Position numbers and translations under genes: made by a program | Assembly: GCF_013408145.1 (NCBI RefSeq) | Contig: NZ_JACBZI010000001.1 | Coordinates: forward strand, 2,804,001 to 2,868,000 | DNA length: 64,000 nucleotides | Source: Nocardioides marinus | Lineage (GTDB): Bacteria > Actinomycetota > Actinomycetes > Propionibacteriales > Nocardioidaceae | Direction: 5' to 3' | Notes under the pieces: model-generated | Databases searched by the model: none | Seen by the model: the letters and a program-made list of their open reading frames with translations, nothing else | What the model was told of the DNA's origin: nothing | In this document: positions 23,651-31,820 of the stretch, piece by piece | How the letters are laid out: every line of letters begins with the position of its first letter | How positions within the stretch are numbered: position 1 is the first letter of the stretch

Positions 23651-24881
23651 AGCTCGACGCAGCGGCGGCGGGTGCGTCCAGGCGGACCCCGGCGATGACG
23701 GGTCGGCTCAGCGCGACGACCGCCACCAGCACGCACAGCGCCGCACAGCCGAGCTCGACGCTGCGCGTGCCCAGCGCCAGGGCCAGGGGCCCCACGAGCA
23801 GCTGTCCCACCGGCATCCCGACGAAGGAGAAGAAACCGTCGATCGACTGGATGCGCGACAGCATCTCCTCGGGCACCTTCTCCTGCACCGTCATGTTCCA
23901 GGCGAGGTCCAGCACGCTCAGGGACGCGCCGGTGCCGGCGAAGGCGACGGAGAGCAGCAGCAGGTCCACCGACGTCCCCAGGACCAGCATCGGGAGCCCC
24001 ATCGCCGCGAAGGCCACCATGATCACGACCATCGGTCGTCTGATCACGACCCGCGAGAGCGACAGGGCCATCACGAACACGCCGACCGCCTGCGCGGACT
24101 GAGCCAGGCCCCAGCCCTCGCTGCCGATCGTGTCCTCGGCGATGGTCGGGCCGAGCACCCCGACCGCACCTGCGAAGAGGGCGTTGAAGACCAGGGCGCA
24201 GCTCGAGGCCGGGATCACCCAGCCCAGCTCCCGGGCGAAGGACCACCCGGCCCGCAGGTCACCGAGGACGCTGTCCTGACGGTCGGGGCGCTCCCCCGGA
24301 GGCAGTCGCATCAGGGTCAGGAAGCCGGCCGCGACGAAGAACGTCGCCGCGTCGATCGCCAGGGCGTAGCCCGGCCCCGCGGTGGCGACCAGCAGACCGG
24401 CCAGGGCGGGGCCGCCGATCGTGGTGGCGCTGCGCGACTGCGACATCAACAGGTAGCCCGCCTGGCGCAGCTCGCGCGGCAGCAGCACCGGCACCATCCC
24501 GTGCTCCGCGGGATAGCTCACGGCCGACGCGGTCCCGCTGACCAGCTGGAGCACGACGAGGTGCCAGATCTCGGCGTACCCCGTGATCACCAGCACCGCG
24601 GTCATCGTCTGGGCCACCGCCTCGACCAGGTTGCAGCCGCGCAGCACCAGGCCGCGCGGCATCCGGTCGGCGAGGGCGCCGCCCAGCAGCATGAAGGCGA
24701 CCATGGGGACGGTCCATCCCGCCAGCACCGCACCGAGGGCTGCTGGCGAGTCGCTGATCGCCAGCACCGCGAAGGCCAGCGCGATGCCGGACATCGAGCT
24801 GCCCGCGGAGTTGACCAGCTGGCCGAGGAAGAACCAGCGGAAGGCGGGCACCCGGAGCGGCGCCGTCCGGGACGAGGTCAC
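23649..24881 (-). CDS. MFS transporter (EntS/MFS_3-like exporter)
   Basis: A 410-residue transporter with about 12 membrane helices. FRWFFLGQLVNSAGSSMSGIAL is the first helix, the loop GGALADRMPRGLVLRGCNL is the MFS motif A (GxxxDRxxR/K), and SGTASAVSYPAEHGMVPVLLPRELRQAGYLL is characteristic of the MFS_3 group containing the enterobactin exporter EntS and macrolide exporters. The second half begins after the charged loop PPGERPDRQDSVLGDLRAGW. An efflux role for a small hydrophobic compound is likely; the substrate is unknown. The GTG start has TAGGTT 6 nt upstream (24888-24893 complement). Confidence 0.88.
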   Translation of the reverse strand: MTSSRTAPLRVPAFRWFFLGQLVNSAGSSMSGIALAFAVLAISDSPAALGAVLAGWTVPMVAFMLLGGALADRMPRGLVLRGCNLVEAVAQTMTAVLVITGYAEIWHLVVLQLVSGTASAVSYPAEHGMVPVLLPRELRQAGYLLMSQSRSATTIGGPALAGLLVATAGPGYALAIDAATFFVAAGFLTLMRLPPGERPDRQDSVLGDLRAGWSFARELGWVIPASSCALVFNALFAGAVGVLGPTIAEDTIGSEGWGLAQSAQAVGVFVMALSLSRVVIRRPMVVIMVAFAAMGLPMLVLGTSVDLLLLSVAFAGTGASLSVLDLAWNMTVQEKVPEEMLSRIQSIDGFFSFVGMPVGQLLVGPLALALGTRSVELGCAALCVLVAVVALSRPVIAGVRLDAPAAAASS

Positions 24882-24960
24882 CGGCGCAACCTAGGCGCGG
24901 CGGCCGTCCGGGGCCACCGATTTCGCTGACGGCGCAGCGGCCGGCGGGATCAGGCGGTGC

Positions 24961-25536
24961 TCACCCGACGGTGAGCAGCGAGCCCACGACCTCGCGCAGG
25001 TCCTCGTCGGGGGCCGAGCCGTAGACGATGGTCACCACCGGGTCGCGGCGCTGCTCGCCGACCCGGACGTACGCCGTGTCGCCGCCCTCGTCGCCGAAGA
25101 CCTGCCACTGACCCGACTCGCCGTCCCCGTCGGTCAGCTCCACCGACCCGTCCTCGCTCACGGCGTCGTCGACGAGTCGCTCGAGCAGCTCGTCGAGGTC
25201 CTCGCGACCGTGGTAGACGCCCACGAACCTCTCGTCGGCGGTGAGCAGCGCCAGCGAGAACGAGGGGTCCGCCGGGTCGTACGCGAGGTTGTTGACGCGC
25301 CAGCCCTCAGGCAGCGTCTCGGGGTAGGCGAGGGCGGCGCCGTTCTCCGCGAGCGCGGTCATCGAGGCGTCGTAGTCGATCGGTGCGGGTTCGAACTCCG
25401 CCTCGTCACGGAAGAGCCCCAGCGCCAGCCAGATCAGCACCACGGCGACCACCATGACGATCATCGCGCCGACCAGGCCGCCGAAGGAGCGGTTGTAGCC
25501 ACCGGGCCGACCGGCGGGAGGACTCGTCTGGCTCAC
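24961..25536 (-). CDS. DUF4245 membrane-anchored protein
   Basis: A 191-residue protein with one N-terminal membrane helix (GGLVGAMIVMVVAVVLIWLALGLF) and an external domain with PIDYDASMTALAENGAALAYPETLPEGWRVNNL, which is the DUF4245 signature (Y-P-x-x-L-P-x-G-W). Function is unknown. In many actinobacteria this gene neighbours glpX, as it would here if the molybdate genes were absent. I chose GTG at 25534-25536 (VSQTSPPAG) because GAGGAT lies 6 nt upstream; a further 24 residues are possible from an upstream ATG. Confidence 0.85.
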   Translation of the reverse strand: MSQTSPPAGRPGGYNRSFGGLVGAMIVMVVAVVLIWLALGLFRDEAEFEPAPIDYDASMTALAENGAALAYPETLPEGWRVNNLAYDPADPSFSLALLTADERFVGVYHGREDLDELLERLVDDAVSEDGSVELTDGDGESGQWQVFGDEGGDTAYVRVGEQRRDPVVTIVYGSAPDEDLREVVGSLLTVG

Positions 25537-25590
25537 GGCGACATCCTCACAGGTGACCGGTGACGACCCTCGAGCAGCCATCGTCTCTCC

Positions 25591-25631
25591 GCAGATGCGG
25601 ACTGGCATGGCAATTCTTGACGCAGATGCGG
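25591..25631 (+). promoter_or_regulatory. Direct repeats GCAGATGCGG upstream of the molybdate regulator
   Basis: GCAGATGCGG occurs at 25591-25600 and 25622-25631, 31 bp (about three helical turns) apart, directly before CATGCT and the GTG start at 25644. Position and phasing suggest binding sites for the adjacent HTH-TOBE regulator or another molybdate-responsive factor. Confidence 0.5.
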
Positions 25632-25643
25632 CATGCTGGGGCG

Positions 25644-26033
25644 GTGACCACGTACCGGATCGCGGAGGCCGCCGAGCTCCTCGGCGTCAGCGACGACACC
25701 CTGCGCCGGTGGGTCGACGCCGGCCGGCTGCCGGCCGCGCAGGAGGACGGCCGCACCGTCGTCCCGGGCCCCGCCCTCGCCGCGTTCGCCGCGGACCTGG
25801 CCAGCACCCCCGATCCCGGGCGCGGGGCAGCCGTCAGCGCCCGCAACCGCCTCGTCGGCATCGTCACCGCCGTCAAGAAGGATACCGTCATGGCGCAGGT
25901 CGACATGGTCTGCGGTCCCTACCGACTGGTGTCCCTGATGTCGACGGAGGCGGCCGAGGAGCTCGGGCTCGAGCCCGGCTCACGCGTCGTGGCCTCGGTG
26001 AAGTCGACCAACGTCGTGGTGGAGCTGCCGTGA
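25644..26033 (+). CDS. HTH-TOBE molybdate-responsive regulator (Mop domain)
   Basis: A 129-residue two-domain protein. The N terminus TTYRIAEAAELLGVSDDTLRRWVDAGRLP is an excisionase/MerR-type winged-helix DNA-binding motif. The C-terminal 65 residues SARNRLVGIVTAVKKDTVMAQVDM ... VVASVKSTNVVVELP form a single TOBE/Mop domain that binds molybdate oxyanions. This architecture replaces the LysR-type ModE found in proteobacteria. It starts the mop-modABC run and overlaps modA (GTGA), so it probably represses or activates that operon according to molybdate. The start GTG has CATGCT 6 nt upstream. Confidence 0.88.
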   Translation: MTTYRIAEAAELLGVSDDTLRRWVDAGRLPAAQEDGRTVVPGPALAAFAADLASTPDPGRGAAVSARNRLVGIVTAVKKDTVMAQVDMVCGPYRLVSLMSTEAAEELGLEPGSRVVASVKSTNVVVELP

Positions 26034-27028
26034 GGTCTCGTGACGGGGTGGTCTCGACGCCCGCTCGTCGCTGGCGCTCCTCACTGCTCGACCACCACCA
26101 GGGGCCCGCTCGTCGCTGGCGCTCCTCACTGCTCGACCACCACCAGGGGCCCGCTCGTCGCTGGCGCTCCTCACTGCTCGACCACCACCAGGGGCCCGCT
26201 CGTCGCTGGCGCTCCTCACTGCTCGACCACCACCAGGGGCCCGCTCGTCGCTGGCGCTCCTCACTGCTCGACCACCCGCAGGGGCCCGCCCAACGAGTGG
26301 TCGTGGCACTGGCCATCGTCGGCACGCTCGCGCTGAGCGGGTGCGGGGGCGAGGACGACGAGCAGACCCTGACGGTGCTGGCCGCGGCGTCGCTGACCGA
26401 GACCTTCACCGCGCTCGCCGAGGAGTTCGAGGCCGAGCACACCGGCGTCACGGTGCGGCTGGCCTTCGACTCCTCTGCCACCTTGGCCCAGCAGGCCCTC
26501 GAGGGTGCGCCCGCCGACGTGCTGGCGACCGCCGACGAGCGCACCATGGACCTGGCCCGGGAGGCGCTGGCCACCGAGCCGCGGACCTTCGCCAGCAACT
26601 CGCTGGTCCTGGTCGCACCGGCCGACGGGCGCGCCGAGGTGGACGGGTTCGACGACGTGGCGAGCGGCAGGGCGTCGTACGTCGCGTGCGTCCCGACCGC
26701 CCCCTGCGGCGCCCTGTGGGTGGCGCTCGCCGCCGACCAGCAGGTCGACGCGCAGCCGGTCAGCCTCGAGGTCGACGTCAAGGCGGTGCTCGCGAAGGTG
26801 GTCGCCGACGAGGCCGACGCGGGGGTCGTCTACGCGACCGACGCCGTCAGCGCCGGGCCCGCCGTGGCGACCCTCGCCATCCCGGGCGCGGACGCGTTCA
26901 CCACCACCTACCCGGCGGCCGTGCTGGACCAGGCGCGGGAGCCCGGCCTGGCGGAGGAGTTCGTGGAGCTGCTGCTCTCCGAGGTCGGGAGGGACGTCCT
27001 CGACGCCGCGGGGTTCGCGCTGCCGTGA
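26030..27028 (+). CDS. modA: Molybdate ABC transporter substrate-binding lipoprotein
   Basis: The mature part is a clear ModA: LTVLAAASLTETFTALAEEF, VRLAFDSSATLAQQALEGAP (oxyanion-binding Ser), DVLATADERTMDLA, ASYVACVPTAPCG and DAGVVYATDAVSAG. A lipobox is present at ALAIVGTLALSGCGGE. The start is uncertain. GTG 26030 overlaps the regulator stop by 4 bp and gives 332 residues, but places five 15-residue repeats (RRWRSSLLDHHQGPA) before the signal sequence. GTG 26297 would give 243 residues with a normal length but no basic residues before the hydrophobic core. Binds molybdate or tungstate outside the membrane for ModBC. Confidence 0.88.
   Translation: MRSRDGVVSTPARRWRSSLLDHHQGPARRWRSSLLDHHQGPARRWRSSLLDHHQGPARRWRSSLLDHHQGPARRWRSSLLDHPQGPAQRVVVALAIVGTLALSGCGGEDDEQTLTVLAAASLTETFTALAEEFEAEHTGVTVRLAFDSSATLAQQALEGAPADVLATADERTMDLAREALATEPRTFASNSLVLVAPADGRAEVDGFDDVASGRASYVACVPTAPCGALWVALAADQQVDAQPVSLEVDVKAVLAKVVADEADAGVVYATDAVSAGPAVATLAIPGADAFTTTYPAAVLDQAREPGLAEEFVELLLSEVGRDVLDAAGFALP
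26059..26283 (+). repeat. Five 45-bp tandem repeats at the modA 5' end
   Basis: Copies begin at 26059, 26104, 26149, 26194 and 26239. The first four are essentially identical; the fifth ends differently (CACCCGCAG instead of CACCACCAG). The unit contains CGCTCGTCGCTGGCGCTCC and CTCACTGCTCGACCACC. It is a multiple of three, so it stays open in the modA frame. There are no spacers, so it is not CRISPR. Confidence 0.95.
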
Positions 27029-27840
27029 CCTCCGCCAGTACGCCGTCGCGCGCGCCCTCGCTCGGTCGGCCGCCGCTCCTCCTGCTGCTGCCGGGGTCGC
27101 TCGGCGCCGCCCTGCTCGTCGTGCCGCTGGTCGCCCTGGTCCTCGACACCCCGTGGCGCGACCTCGGCACCCAGCTGGCCGACCCCGCCGTCCGCGACGC
27201 GCTCTGGCTCTCCGCCCTGACCTCCGCCCTCACCGTCGGGCTCTGCGTGCTGCTGGGGACGCCGCTGGCCTGGCTGCTGGCGCGGGTGGAGTTCCCGGGG
27301 CGCCGACTCCTGCGGGGGCTGGTGGCGGTCCCGCTGGTGCTGCCTCCGGTCGTCGCGGGCGTCGCGCTCGTGGCGGCGCTGGGCCGCAACGGGCTGGTCG
27401 GGGCGCCGCTGCTGGCCGCGACCGGGTGGACGATCCCCTACACGACGGCCGCGGTGGTGCTGGCGCACACGTTCGTCTCGTTGCCGTTCTTCGTGCTCAG
27501 CGTCGAGGGGGCGCTGCGCACCGCGGGCGAGCGCTTCGACGTCGTGGCCGCGACGCTGGGCGCGGACCGCTGGACCACATTCCGGCGGGTCACGCTGCCC
27601 TTGGCGCTGCCGGGCCTGGCCGCCGGGTGCGTGCTGGCGTGGGCGCGCAGCCTGGGTGAGTTCGGCGCGACGATCACCTTCGCCGGCAACTTCCCCGGCA
27701 GCACCCAGACGATGCCGTCGCTGATCTACACCACGCTGCAGGCCGACCCGGCCGCCGCGCGCACGCTCTCGATGCTGCTGCTCGTGGTCTCGATCGGGGT
27801 CCTCGTCGGGCTGCGTCGACGCTGGCTGGTGACCCCGTGA
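27025..27840 (+). CDS. modB: Molybdate ABC transporter permease
   Basis: A 271-residue permease with about six membrane helices. The coupling loop EGALRTAGERFDVVAATLGADRW followed by RRVTLPLALPGLAAG is the EAA motif, and GEFGATITFAGNFPGSTQTMP is the signature typical of ModB/CysT-type permeases. GTG 27025 overlaps the modA stop by 4 bp, and the end overlaps modC by 4 bp. It forms the homodimeric channel for molybdate with ModC. Confidence 0.95.
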   Translation: MTSASTPSRAPSLGRPPLLLLLPGSLGAALLVVPLVALVLDTPWRDLGTQLADPAVRDALWLSALTSALTVGLCVLLGTPLAWLLARVEFPGRRLLRGLVAVPLVLPPVVAGVALVAALGRNGLVGAPLLAATGWTIPYTTAAVVLAHTFVSLPFFVLSVEGALRTAGERFDVVAATLGADRWTTFRRVTLPLALPGLAAGCVLAWARSLGEFGATITFAGNFPGSTQTMPSLIYTTLQADPAAARTLSMLLLVVSIGVLVGLRRRWLVTP

Positions 27841-28832
27841 GCTACCACCGGGAGGGGCTTGACCTCGACGTGCGGGTCCCCGGCCGGCTCACCGCCGCGC
27901 TCGGGACCGGCCGCGGCGAGGTCGTCGCGGTCATCGGCCCCAACGGCGCCGGCAAGAGCACGCTGCTCTCCGCCGTCGCCGGCCTGCTGCCCGTCGCCGG
28001 GCGGATCACCGTCGACGGCCGCGACTGGAACGCTCCCCCGCTCCCCGTCCGCGAGCGCGGCGTCGGCCTCGTGCCGCAGGACCGCTCCCTGTTCCCCCAC
28101 CTCAGCGCCCTCGAGAACGTCGCCTTCGGGCTCCGCGCCCGCGGCGCACGCCCCGGCCCGGCCCGGGCCCGTGCCCAGGAGTGGCTCGACCGGCTCGGCG
28201 TCGGCGACCTCGGCCGCCGACGTCCCCACGAGCTCTCCGGCGGGCAGGCGCAGCGGGTCGCCCTCGCCCGCGCGCTCGTCACCGACCCTGCCGTGCTGCT
28301 GCTGGACGAGCCGTTCGCGGGGCTCGACGTGGGTGTGGCGACGTCGTTGCGGATCTCGCTGGCCGAGCACCTGGCGTCGTACCCGGGGGTGACGCTGCTG
28401 GTGACCCACGACGCCCTCGACGCGCTCACCCTGGCCGACCGGGTGGTGGTCCTCGACGGCGGCGAGGTCGCCCAGACGGGCACCCCTCGCGAGGTCGCGG
28501 CGCGCCCCCGTACCGAGCACGTGGCCCGGCTGGTGGGGCTCAACGTCGTGGCCGACCGCGACCGCGACGTACGCCGCAGCTTCCCGCCCAGCGCCGTGAC
28601 CGTCTCCCTGACCCGGCCCGAGGGGTCCGCGCGGCTCACGTGGCGCGGCCGGGTCGCCGGCACGACCCCGCACGGGGACGCGCTGCGGCTGCTGGTCGTC
28701 ACCGACGCCGGGCCGGAGCTGCTCGCCGACGTCACCCCGGCCGCGGCCGTGGACCTGGGGCTGACCGCGGGTCGAGAGGTCTGGCTGACCGTGAAGGCCA
28801 CCGCGACGACGACCGATACCATGCGCCCATGA
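27837..28832 (+). CDS. modC: Molybdate ABC transporter ATP-binding protein
   Basis: A 331-residue ATPase. Walker [16 protein letters not shown]-loop [13 protein letters not shown], signature [15 protein letters not shown], Walker [13 protein letters not shown] and H-loop VTHDALDAL are all intact. The C-terminal region after residue about 240 ([21 protein letters not shown] ... [15 protein letters not shown]) is a TOBE domain. It is the last mod gene; its final codons overlap the start of glpX by 4 bp (ATGA). Confidence 0.95.
   Translation: MSYHREGLDLDVRVPGRLTAALGTGRGEVVAVIGPNGAGKSTLLSAVAGLLPVAGRITVDGRDWNAPPLPVRERGVGLVPQDRSLFPHLSALENVAFGLRARGARPGPARARAQEWLDRLGVGDLGRRRPHELSGGQAQRVALARALVTDPAVLLLDEPFAGLDVGVATSLRISLAEHLASYPGVTLLVTHDALDALTLADRVVVLDGGEVAQTGTPREVAARPRTEHVARLVGLNVVADRDRDVRRSFPPSAVTVSLTRPEGSARLTWRGRVAGTTPHGDALRLLVVTDAGPELLADVTPAAAVDLGLTAGREVWLTVKATATTTDTMRP
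28817..28822 (+). promoter_or_regulatory. Leaderless -10 element (TACCAT) of glpX inside modC
   Basis: TACCAT ends 6 nt before the glpX ATG at 28829 and lies within the last codons of modC. It implies that glpX has its own promoter in addition to any read-through from the molybdate operon. Confidence 0.6.
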
Positions 28833-29845
28833 GCGAGCCCGACGGCCTCCAGGTCGCCCCGCAGTCCCCTGACCGCAACCTCGCGCTGGAGCTGGTGCGC
28901 GTCACCGAAGCAGCCGCCATGGCCGCCGGACGCTGGGTCGGCCGCGGCGACAAGAACGGCGCCGACGGCGTGGCGGTCAACGCCATGCGGGTGCTCATCT
29001 CCACCATCGGCATGCGCGGCACCGTCGTGATCGGCGAGGGCGAGAAGGACAACGCGCCGATGCTGTTCAACGGCGAGGAGGTCGGCGACGGCACCGGTCC
29101 CGAGTGCGACGTCGCGGTCGACCCCATCGACGGGACCACCCTGACCGCCAAGGGCATGACCAACGCCGTCTCGGTGCTCGCAGTGTCCCCGCGCGGCTCG
29201 ATGTACGACCCGTCGGCGGTGTTCTACATGGAGAAGCTCGTCACCGGCCCCGAGGCCGCCGACGTCGTGGACATCCGCGCCTCGGTCGCCGAGAACGTCG
29301 CGGCCGTCGCCAAGGCCAAGGGCAAGCGCCCCGAGGACGTCAAGGTCGTCCTGCTCGACCGTCCCCGCCACGAGCAGCTGGCCGAGGAGATCCGCGAGAC
29401 CGGCGCGATGATCAAGTTCATCACCGACGGCGACGTGGCCGGCGCGATCATGGCCGCCCGCCCCGACACCGGCGTGGACATGCTGCTCGGCATCGGCGGC
29501 ACGCCCGAGGGCATCATCACCGCCTGCGCGATGAAGTCGATGGGCGGCGTGATCCAGGGGCGGCTGTGGCCCACCGACGACGAGGAGCGCCAGCGCGCCA
29601 TCGACGCCGGCCACGACCTCGACGCGGTGCTCGACACCGACACCCTCGTGACCGGCGACGACTGCTTCTTCGTCGCCACCGGCATCACCGACGGCGAGCT
29701 GCTCGAGGGTGTGCGCTACAGCGCCAACTCCGTCAGCACCCACAGCCTGGTGATGCGCTCGCGCAGCGGCACGATCCGCACCATCCGCTCCGAGCACAAG
29801 CTGTCGAAGCTGCGCGCCTACTCCGCGGTCGACTTCGACCGCTGA
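28829..29845 (+). CDS. glpX: Class II fructose-1,6-bisphosphatase
   Basis: A 338-residue GlpX. Metal and substrate motifs: [31 protein letters not shown] (D-P-x-D-G-T-T), [36 protein letters not shown] and [16 protein letters not shown]. It hydrolyses fructose 1,6-bisphosphate to fructose 6-phosphate and is the usual sole FBPase of actinobacteria, essential for gluconeogenesis. Its ATG overlaps the modC stop by 4 bp but has its own TACCAT box 6 nt upstream, so coupling to molybdate uptake is probably incidental. Confidence 0.97.
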   Translation: MSEPDGLQVAPQSPDRNLALELVRVTEAAAMAAGRWVGRGDKNGADGVAVNAMRVLISTIGMRGTVVIGEGEKDNAPMLFNGEEVGDGTGPECDVAVDPIDGTTLTAKGMTNAVSVLAVSPRGSMYDPSAVFYMEKLVTGPEAADVVDIRASVAENVAAVAKAKGKRPEDVKVVLLDRPRHEQLAEEIRETGAMIKFITDGDVAGAIMAARPDTGVDMLLGIGGTPEGIITACAMKSMGGVIQGRLWPTDDEERQRAIDAGHDLDAVLDTDTLVTGDDCFFVATGITDGELLEGVRYSANSVSTHSLVMRSRSGTIRTIRSEHKLSKLRAYSAVDFDR

Positions 29846-29889
29846 CCCGCTTCGCCGGCGGCGTCGAGGGGGTCGAGCAGGGTCGAGGC

Positions 29890-29916
29890 GGCGCAACCTT
29901 TCCGGAAGGATGCGCC
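29890..29916. terminator. Hairpin between glpX and the convergent hydrolase gene
   Basis: GGCGCA-A-CCTT pairs with AAGG-A-TGCGCC around a 5-nt loop: ten base pairs with one symmetric A/A mismatch. Position between two converging stop codons (29845 and 29930) fits a bidirectional terminator. Confidence 0.65.
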
Positions 29917-29929
29917 GGCTCGGCGACCC

Positions 29930-30766
29930 TCAGGCGGTGGCGACCCGCAGCGTCGAGGCCGCGACGGACTCCTCGCGGTGGCTGCGCAGGGCCGAGAGCA
30001 CCTGGTCGCCGACCCGGGGGTCCACGGCCATGCCGATGTGGGAGGCCTTGACCTCGACGTGGGCGGCGGCCGGGTCCAGGCAGGCGCGCCAGTCGACGAT
30101 CCCGTCGTTGCGGGAGTAGATGGCGGTGAAGGAGACCTCGGCGGGCAGGGCGACCTGGCACTCCTGGAAGGACTCCAGCGCGCACTCCCCACCCACGCAG
30201 GTCTCGTTCATGACGCCGCTGACGCCGACCTTCGACATCGCCACGAGGCCGAGGACGAAGACCGTGAGCGAGCGGTGGTGGGCGCCGGGCGCGAGCACCG
30301 GGCTGCCCATCGTCACGATGCCGCTGACCAGGTCGGGCCGTCGGGCGGCGACGCCGCGGGCGAGCATGCCGCCCAGGCTGTGCCCGACGATCTGCACGCG
30401 CTGCTCACGACGGGCGACGATCGCCTCGAGCCGCGACTCGATCATCTCGGCGGTGTCGAGGGTGCAGCCCATGTTGGCCAGCGGGATCCCGGCCCGGTAG
30501 GTGCGGTGCCCCTCGCGGCGCAGCCGGCGCGCCAGCGCCGCCAGCGTGTAGTCGCCGGCCATGAACCCGGGCACGAGCAGCACCGGGTCGGCGTCGCGAC
30601 TGGTCGACCCGCCGGCGTACGGCGCACGCGTGCGCACCGCCGACAGGCCACGGACGGCGTGCCGTGACGCCTCGCCGACGATGCGACCCTCGTGCAGCAT
30701 CCGGACCAGCGGCGGGCGACGGAAGTCGTCGGGCAGCAGGAAGGATGCGACCGGGTTCTTGTTCAT
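29930..30766 (-). CDS. Alpha/beta hydrolase, lipase-like
   Basis: A 278-residue alpha/beta-hydrolase. PVLLVPGFMAGDYTLAALARRL is the oxyanion-hole region, VQIVGHSLGGMLARGVAARRP holds the nucleophile elbow (GHSLGG), the acid is likely in YSRNDGIVDWRAC, and the catalytic His in KASHIGMAVDP. It is a paralogue of the hydrolase at 59626-60441, with the same VLPGFMA start and S-R-x-D-G-I-x-x-W-R block. Cytoplasmic; likely acts on long-chain esters. The ATG has TAACGT 6 nt upstream, which overlaps a 16-bp palindrome, so repression is likely. Confidence 0.86.
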   Translation of the reverse strand: MNKNPVASFLLPDDFRRPPLVRMLHEGRIVGEASRHAVRGLSAVRTRAPYAGGSTSRDADPVLLVPGFMAGDYTLAALARRLRREGHRTYRAGIPLANMGCTLDTAEMIESRLEAIVARREQRVQIVGHSLGGMLARGVAARRPDLVSGIVTMGSPVLAPGAHHRSLTVFVLGLVAMSKVGVSGVMNETCVGGECALESFQECQVALPAEVSFTAIYSRNDGIVDWRACLDPAAAHVEVKASHIGMAVDPRVGDQVLSALRSHREESVAASTLRVATA

Positions 30767-30774
30767 CCTTCAAC

Positions 30775-30790
30775 GTTACGACGTCGTAAC
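30775..30790. promoter_or_regulatory. 16-bp palindrome in the hydrolase promoter
   Basis: GTTACGACGTCGTAAC is a perfect palindrome. Its minus-strand 3' end overlaps the presumed -10 TAACGT of the hydrolase gene, an arrangement expected for a TetR- or MarR-type repressor. No regulator gene is adjacent. Confidence 0.55.
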
Positions 30791-30863
30791 TCCTCCTGTG
30801 AGGTGAGACACGTCGAAACGGACACCTGTGGTCCACAGATGGCCCGTACGGTCTACTGGCCCC

Positions 30864-31775
30864 ATGACCCATCCGGTCACCGACCTGCTCCGAGCGCCCG
30901 TCAGCACCGGCGTCGAGCTGTGCTACCAGACCTTCGGCGACCCCGACGGGGAGCCGTTGCTGCTCGTGATGGGTCTCGGCGGGCCGCTCACGTGGTGGGA
31001 CGACGTGCTGTGCCGTCGCCTCGCCGACGAGGGCTTCCACGTGATCCGCTTCGACAACCGTGACGCCGGCCGGTCCAGCCGGGTGCCCGGGAGGGTCACG
31101 CGGGGCACGCTGGTGCGGGCCTTCACCGGGCTGCCGGTGCGCGCGCCGTACTCCCTCGACGACATGGCCGCCGACGGCTTCGGCCTCCTGGACCACCTCG
31201 GCATCGAGTCCGCGCACGTCGCCGGCATCTCCATGGGCGGGATGATCGTGCAGACCATGGCACTGGCGGCCCAGCCGCGGGTGCGGTCGATGACGTCGAT
31301 CATGTCGACCACCGGCCGGCGCACCGTCGGCTGGCAGCACCCGTCGCTGCTGCCGCCCCTGCTCACCGGGGGCCGCACCGGCCGCGAGGCGTACGTCGCG
31401 CAGAGCATGCGGATGTGGTCGCTGCTCGGCTCCCCGGCCTACCCGGTCGCCGCCGAGGAGAACCGCGTCCGCGCCGAGGAGACCTGGGACCACGGGGTCA
31501 GCGCCGCGGGCACGCTGCGGCAGATGGTGGCCATCCTGACCCAGCCCGACCGCGAGCCGCGCCTGCGCGGGCTGCGGGTGCCCAGCCTGGTCGTGCACGG
31601 GCTGGCCGACCGGATGGTCCACGTCTCCGGCGGCCGGGCCACCGCGGCGGCGATCCCCGGTGCCGAGCTCGTCCTCGTCGACGGGATGGGGCACGACCTG
31701 CCCGAGGAGCTCTTCGACACCTTCGCCGCCGCCATCCGGCGTACGGCCGACCGGGCGACCCGCGCAGGGGGGTGA
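30864..31775 (+). CDS. Alpha/beta fold hydrolase
   Basis: A 303-residue alpha/beta-hydrolase. LLLVMGLGGPLTWWDDVLC (oxyanion region), FDNRDAGRSSR (a conserved block of this subgroup), VAGISMGGMIVQTMAL (nucleophile elbow G-I-S-M-G-G), LVVHGLADRMVHVSGG (acid) and DGMGHDLPEELF (His). This pattern is close to the group annotated as esterases or hydrolases of polyketide and aclacinomycin type. No signal peptide. ATG 30864 has TCTACT 6 nt upstream. Divergent from the lipase-like gene, 97 bp apart; CTGTGGTCCACAG (30826-30838) lies in the gap. Confidence 0.85.
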   Translation: MTHPVTDLLRAPVSTGVELCYQTFGDPDGEPLLLVMGLGGPLTWWDDVLCRRLADEGFHVIRFDNRDAGRSSRVPGRVTRGTLVRAFTGLPVRAPYSLDDMAADGFGLLDHLGIESAHVAGISMGGMIVQTMALAAQPRVRSMTSIMSTTGRRTVGWQHPSLLPPLLTGGRTGREAYVAQSMRMWSLLGSPAYPVAAEENRVRAEETWDHGVSAAGTLRQMVAILTQPDREPRLRGLRVPSLVVHGLADRMVHVSGGRATAAAIPGAELVLVDGMGHDLPEELFDTFAAAIRRTADRATRAGG

Positions 31776-31802
31776 GGCGCCGGGACGCCGCGATGGCCTA
31801 GA

Positions 31803-31820
31803 CCGGTGTCATGACACCGG
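31803..31820. promoter_or_regulatory. 18-bp palindrome overlapping the lpqY start codon
   Basis: CCGGTGTCATGACACCGG is a perfect palindrome centred on the lpqY ATG (31811-31813) and touching the -10-like TAGACC (31799-31804). A protein bound here would block RNA polymerase at a leaderless start. The regulator is unknown; a trehalose-responsive repressor is a natural candidate. Confidence 0.65.

Noticed and set aside
26059..26283. Possible CRISPR array
   Set aside because: The 45-bp units are directly adjacent with no unique spacers, and no cas gene is nearby; it is a simple tandem repeat.
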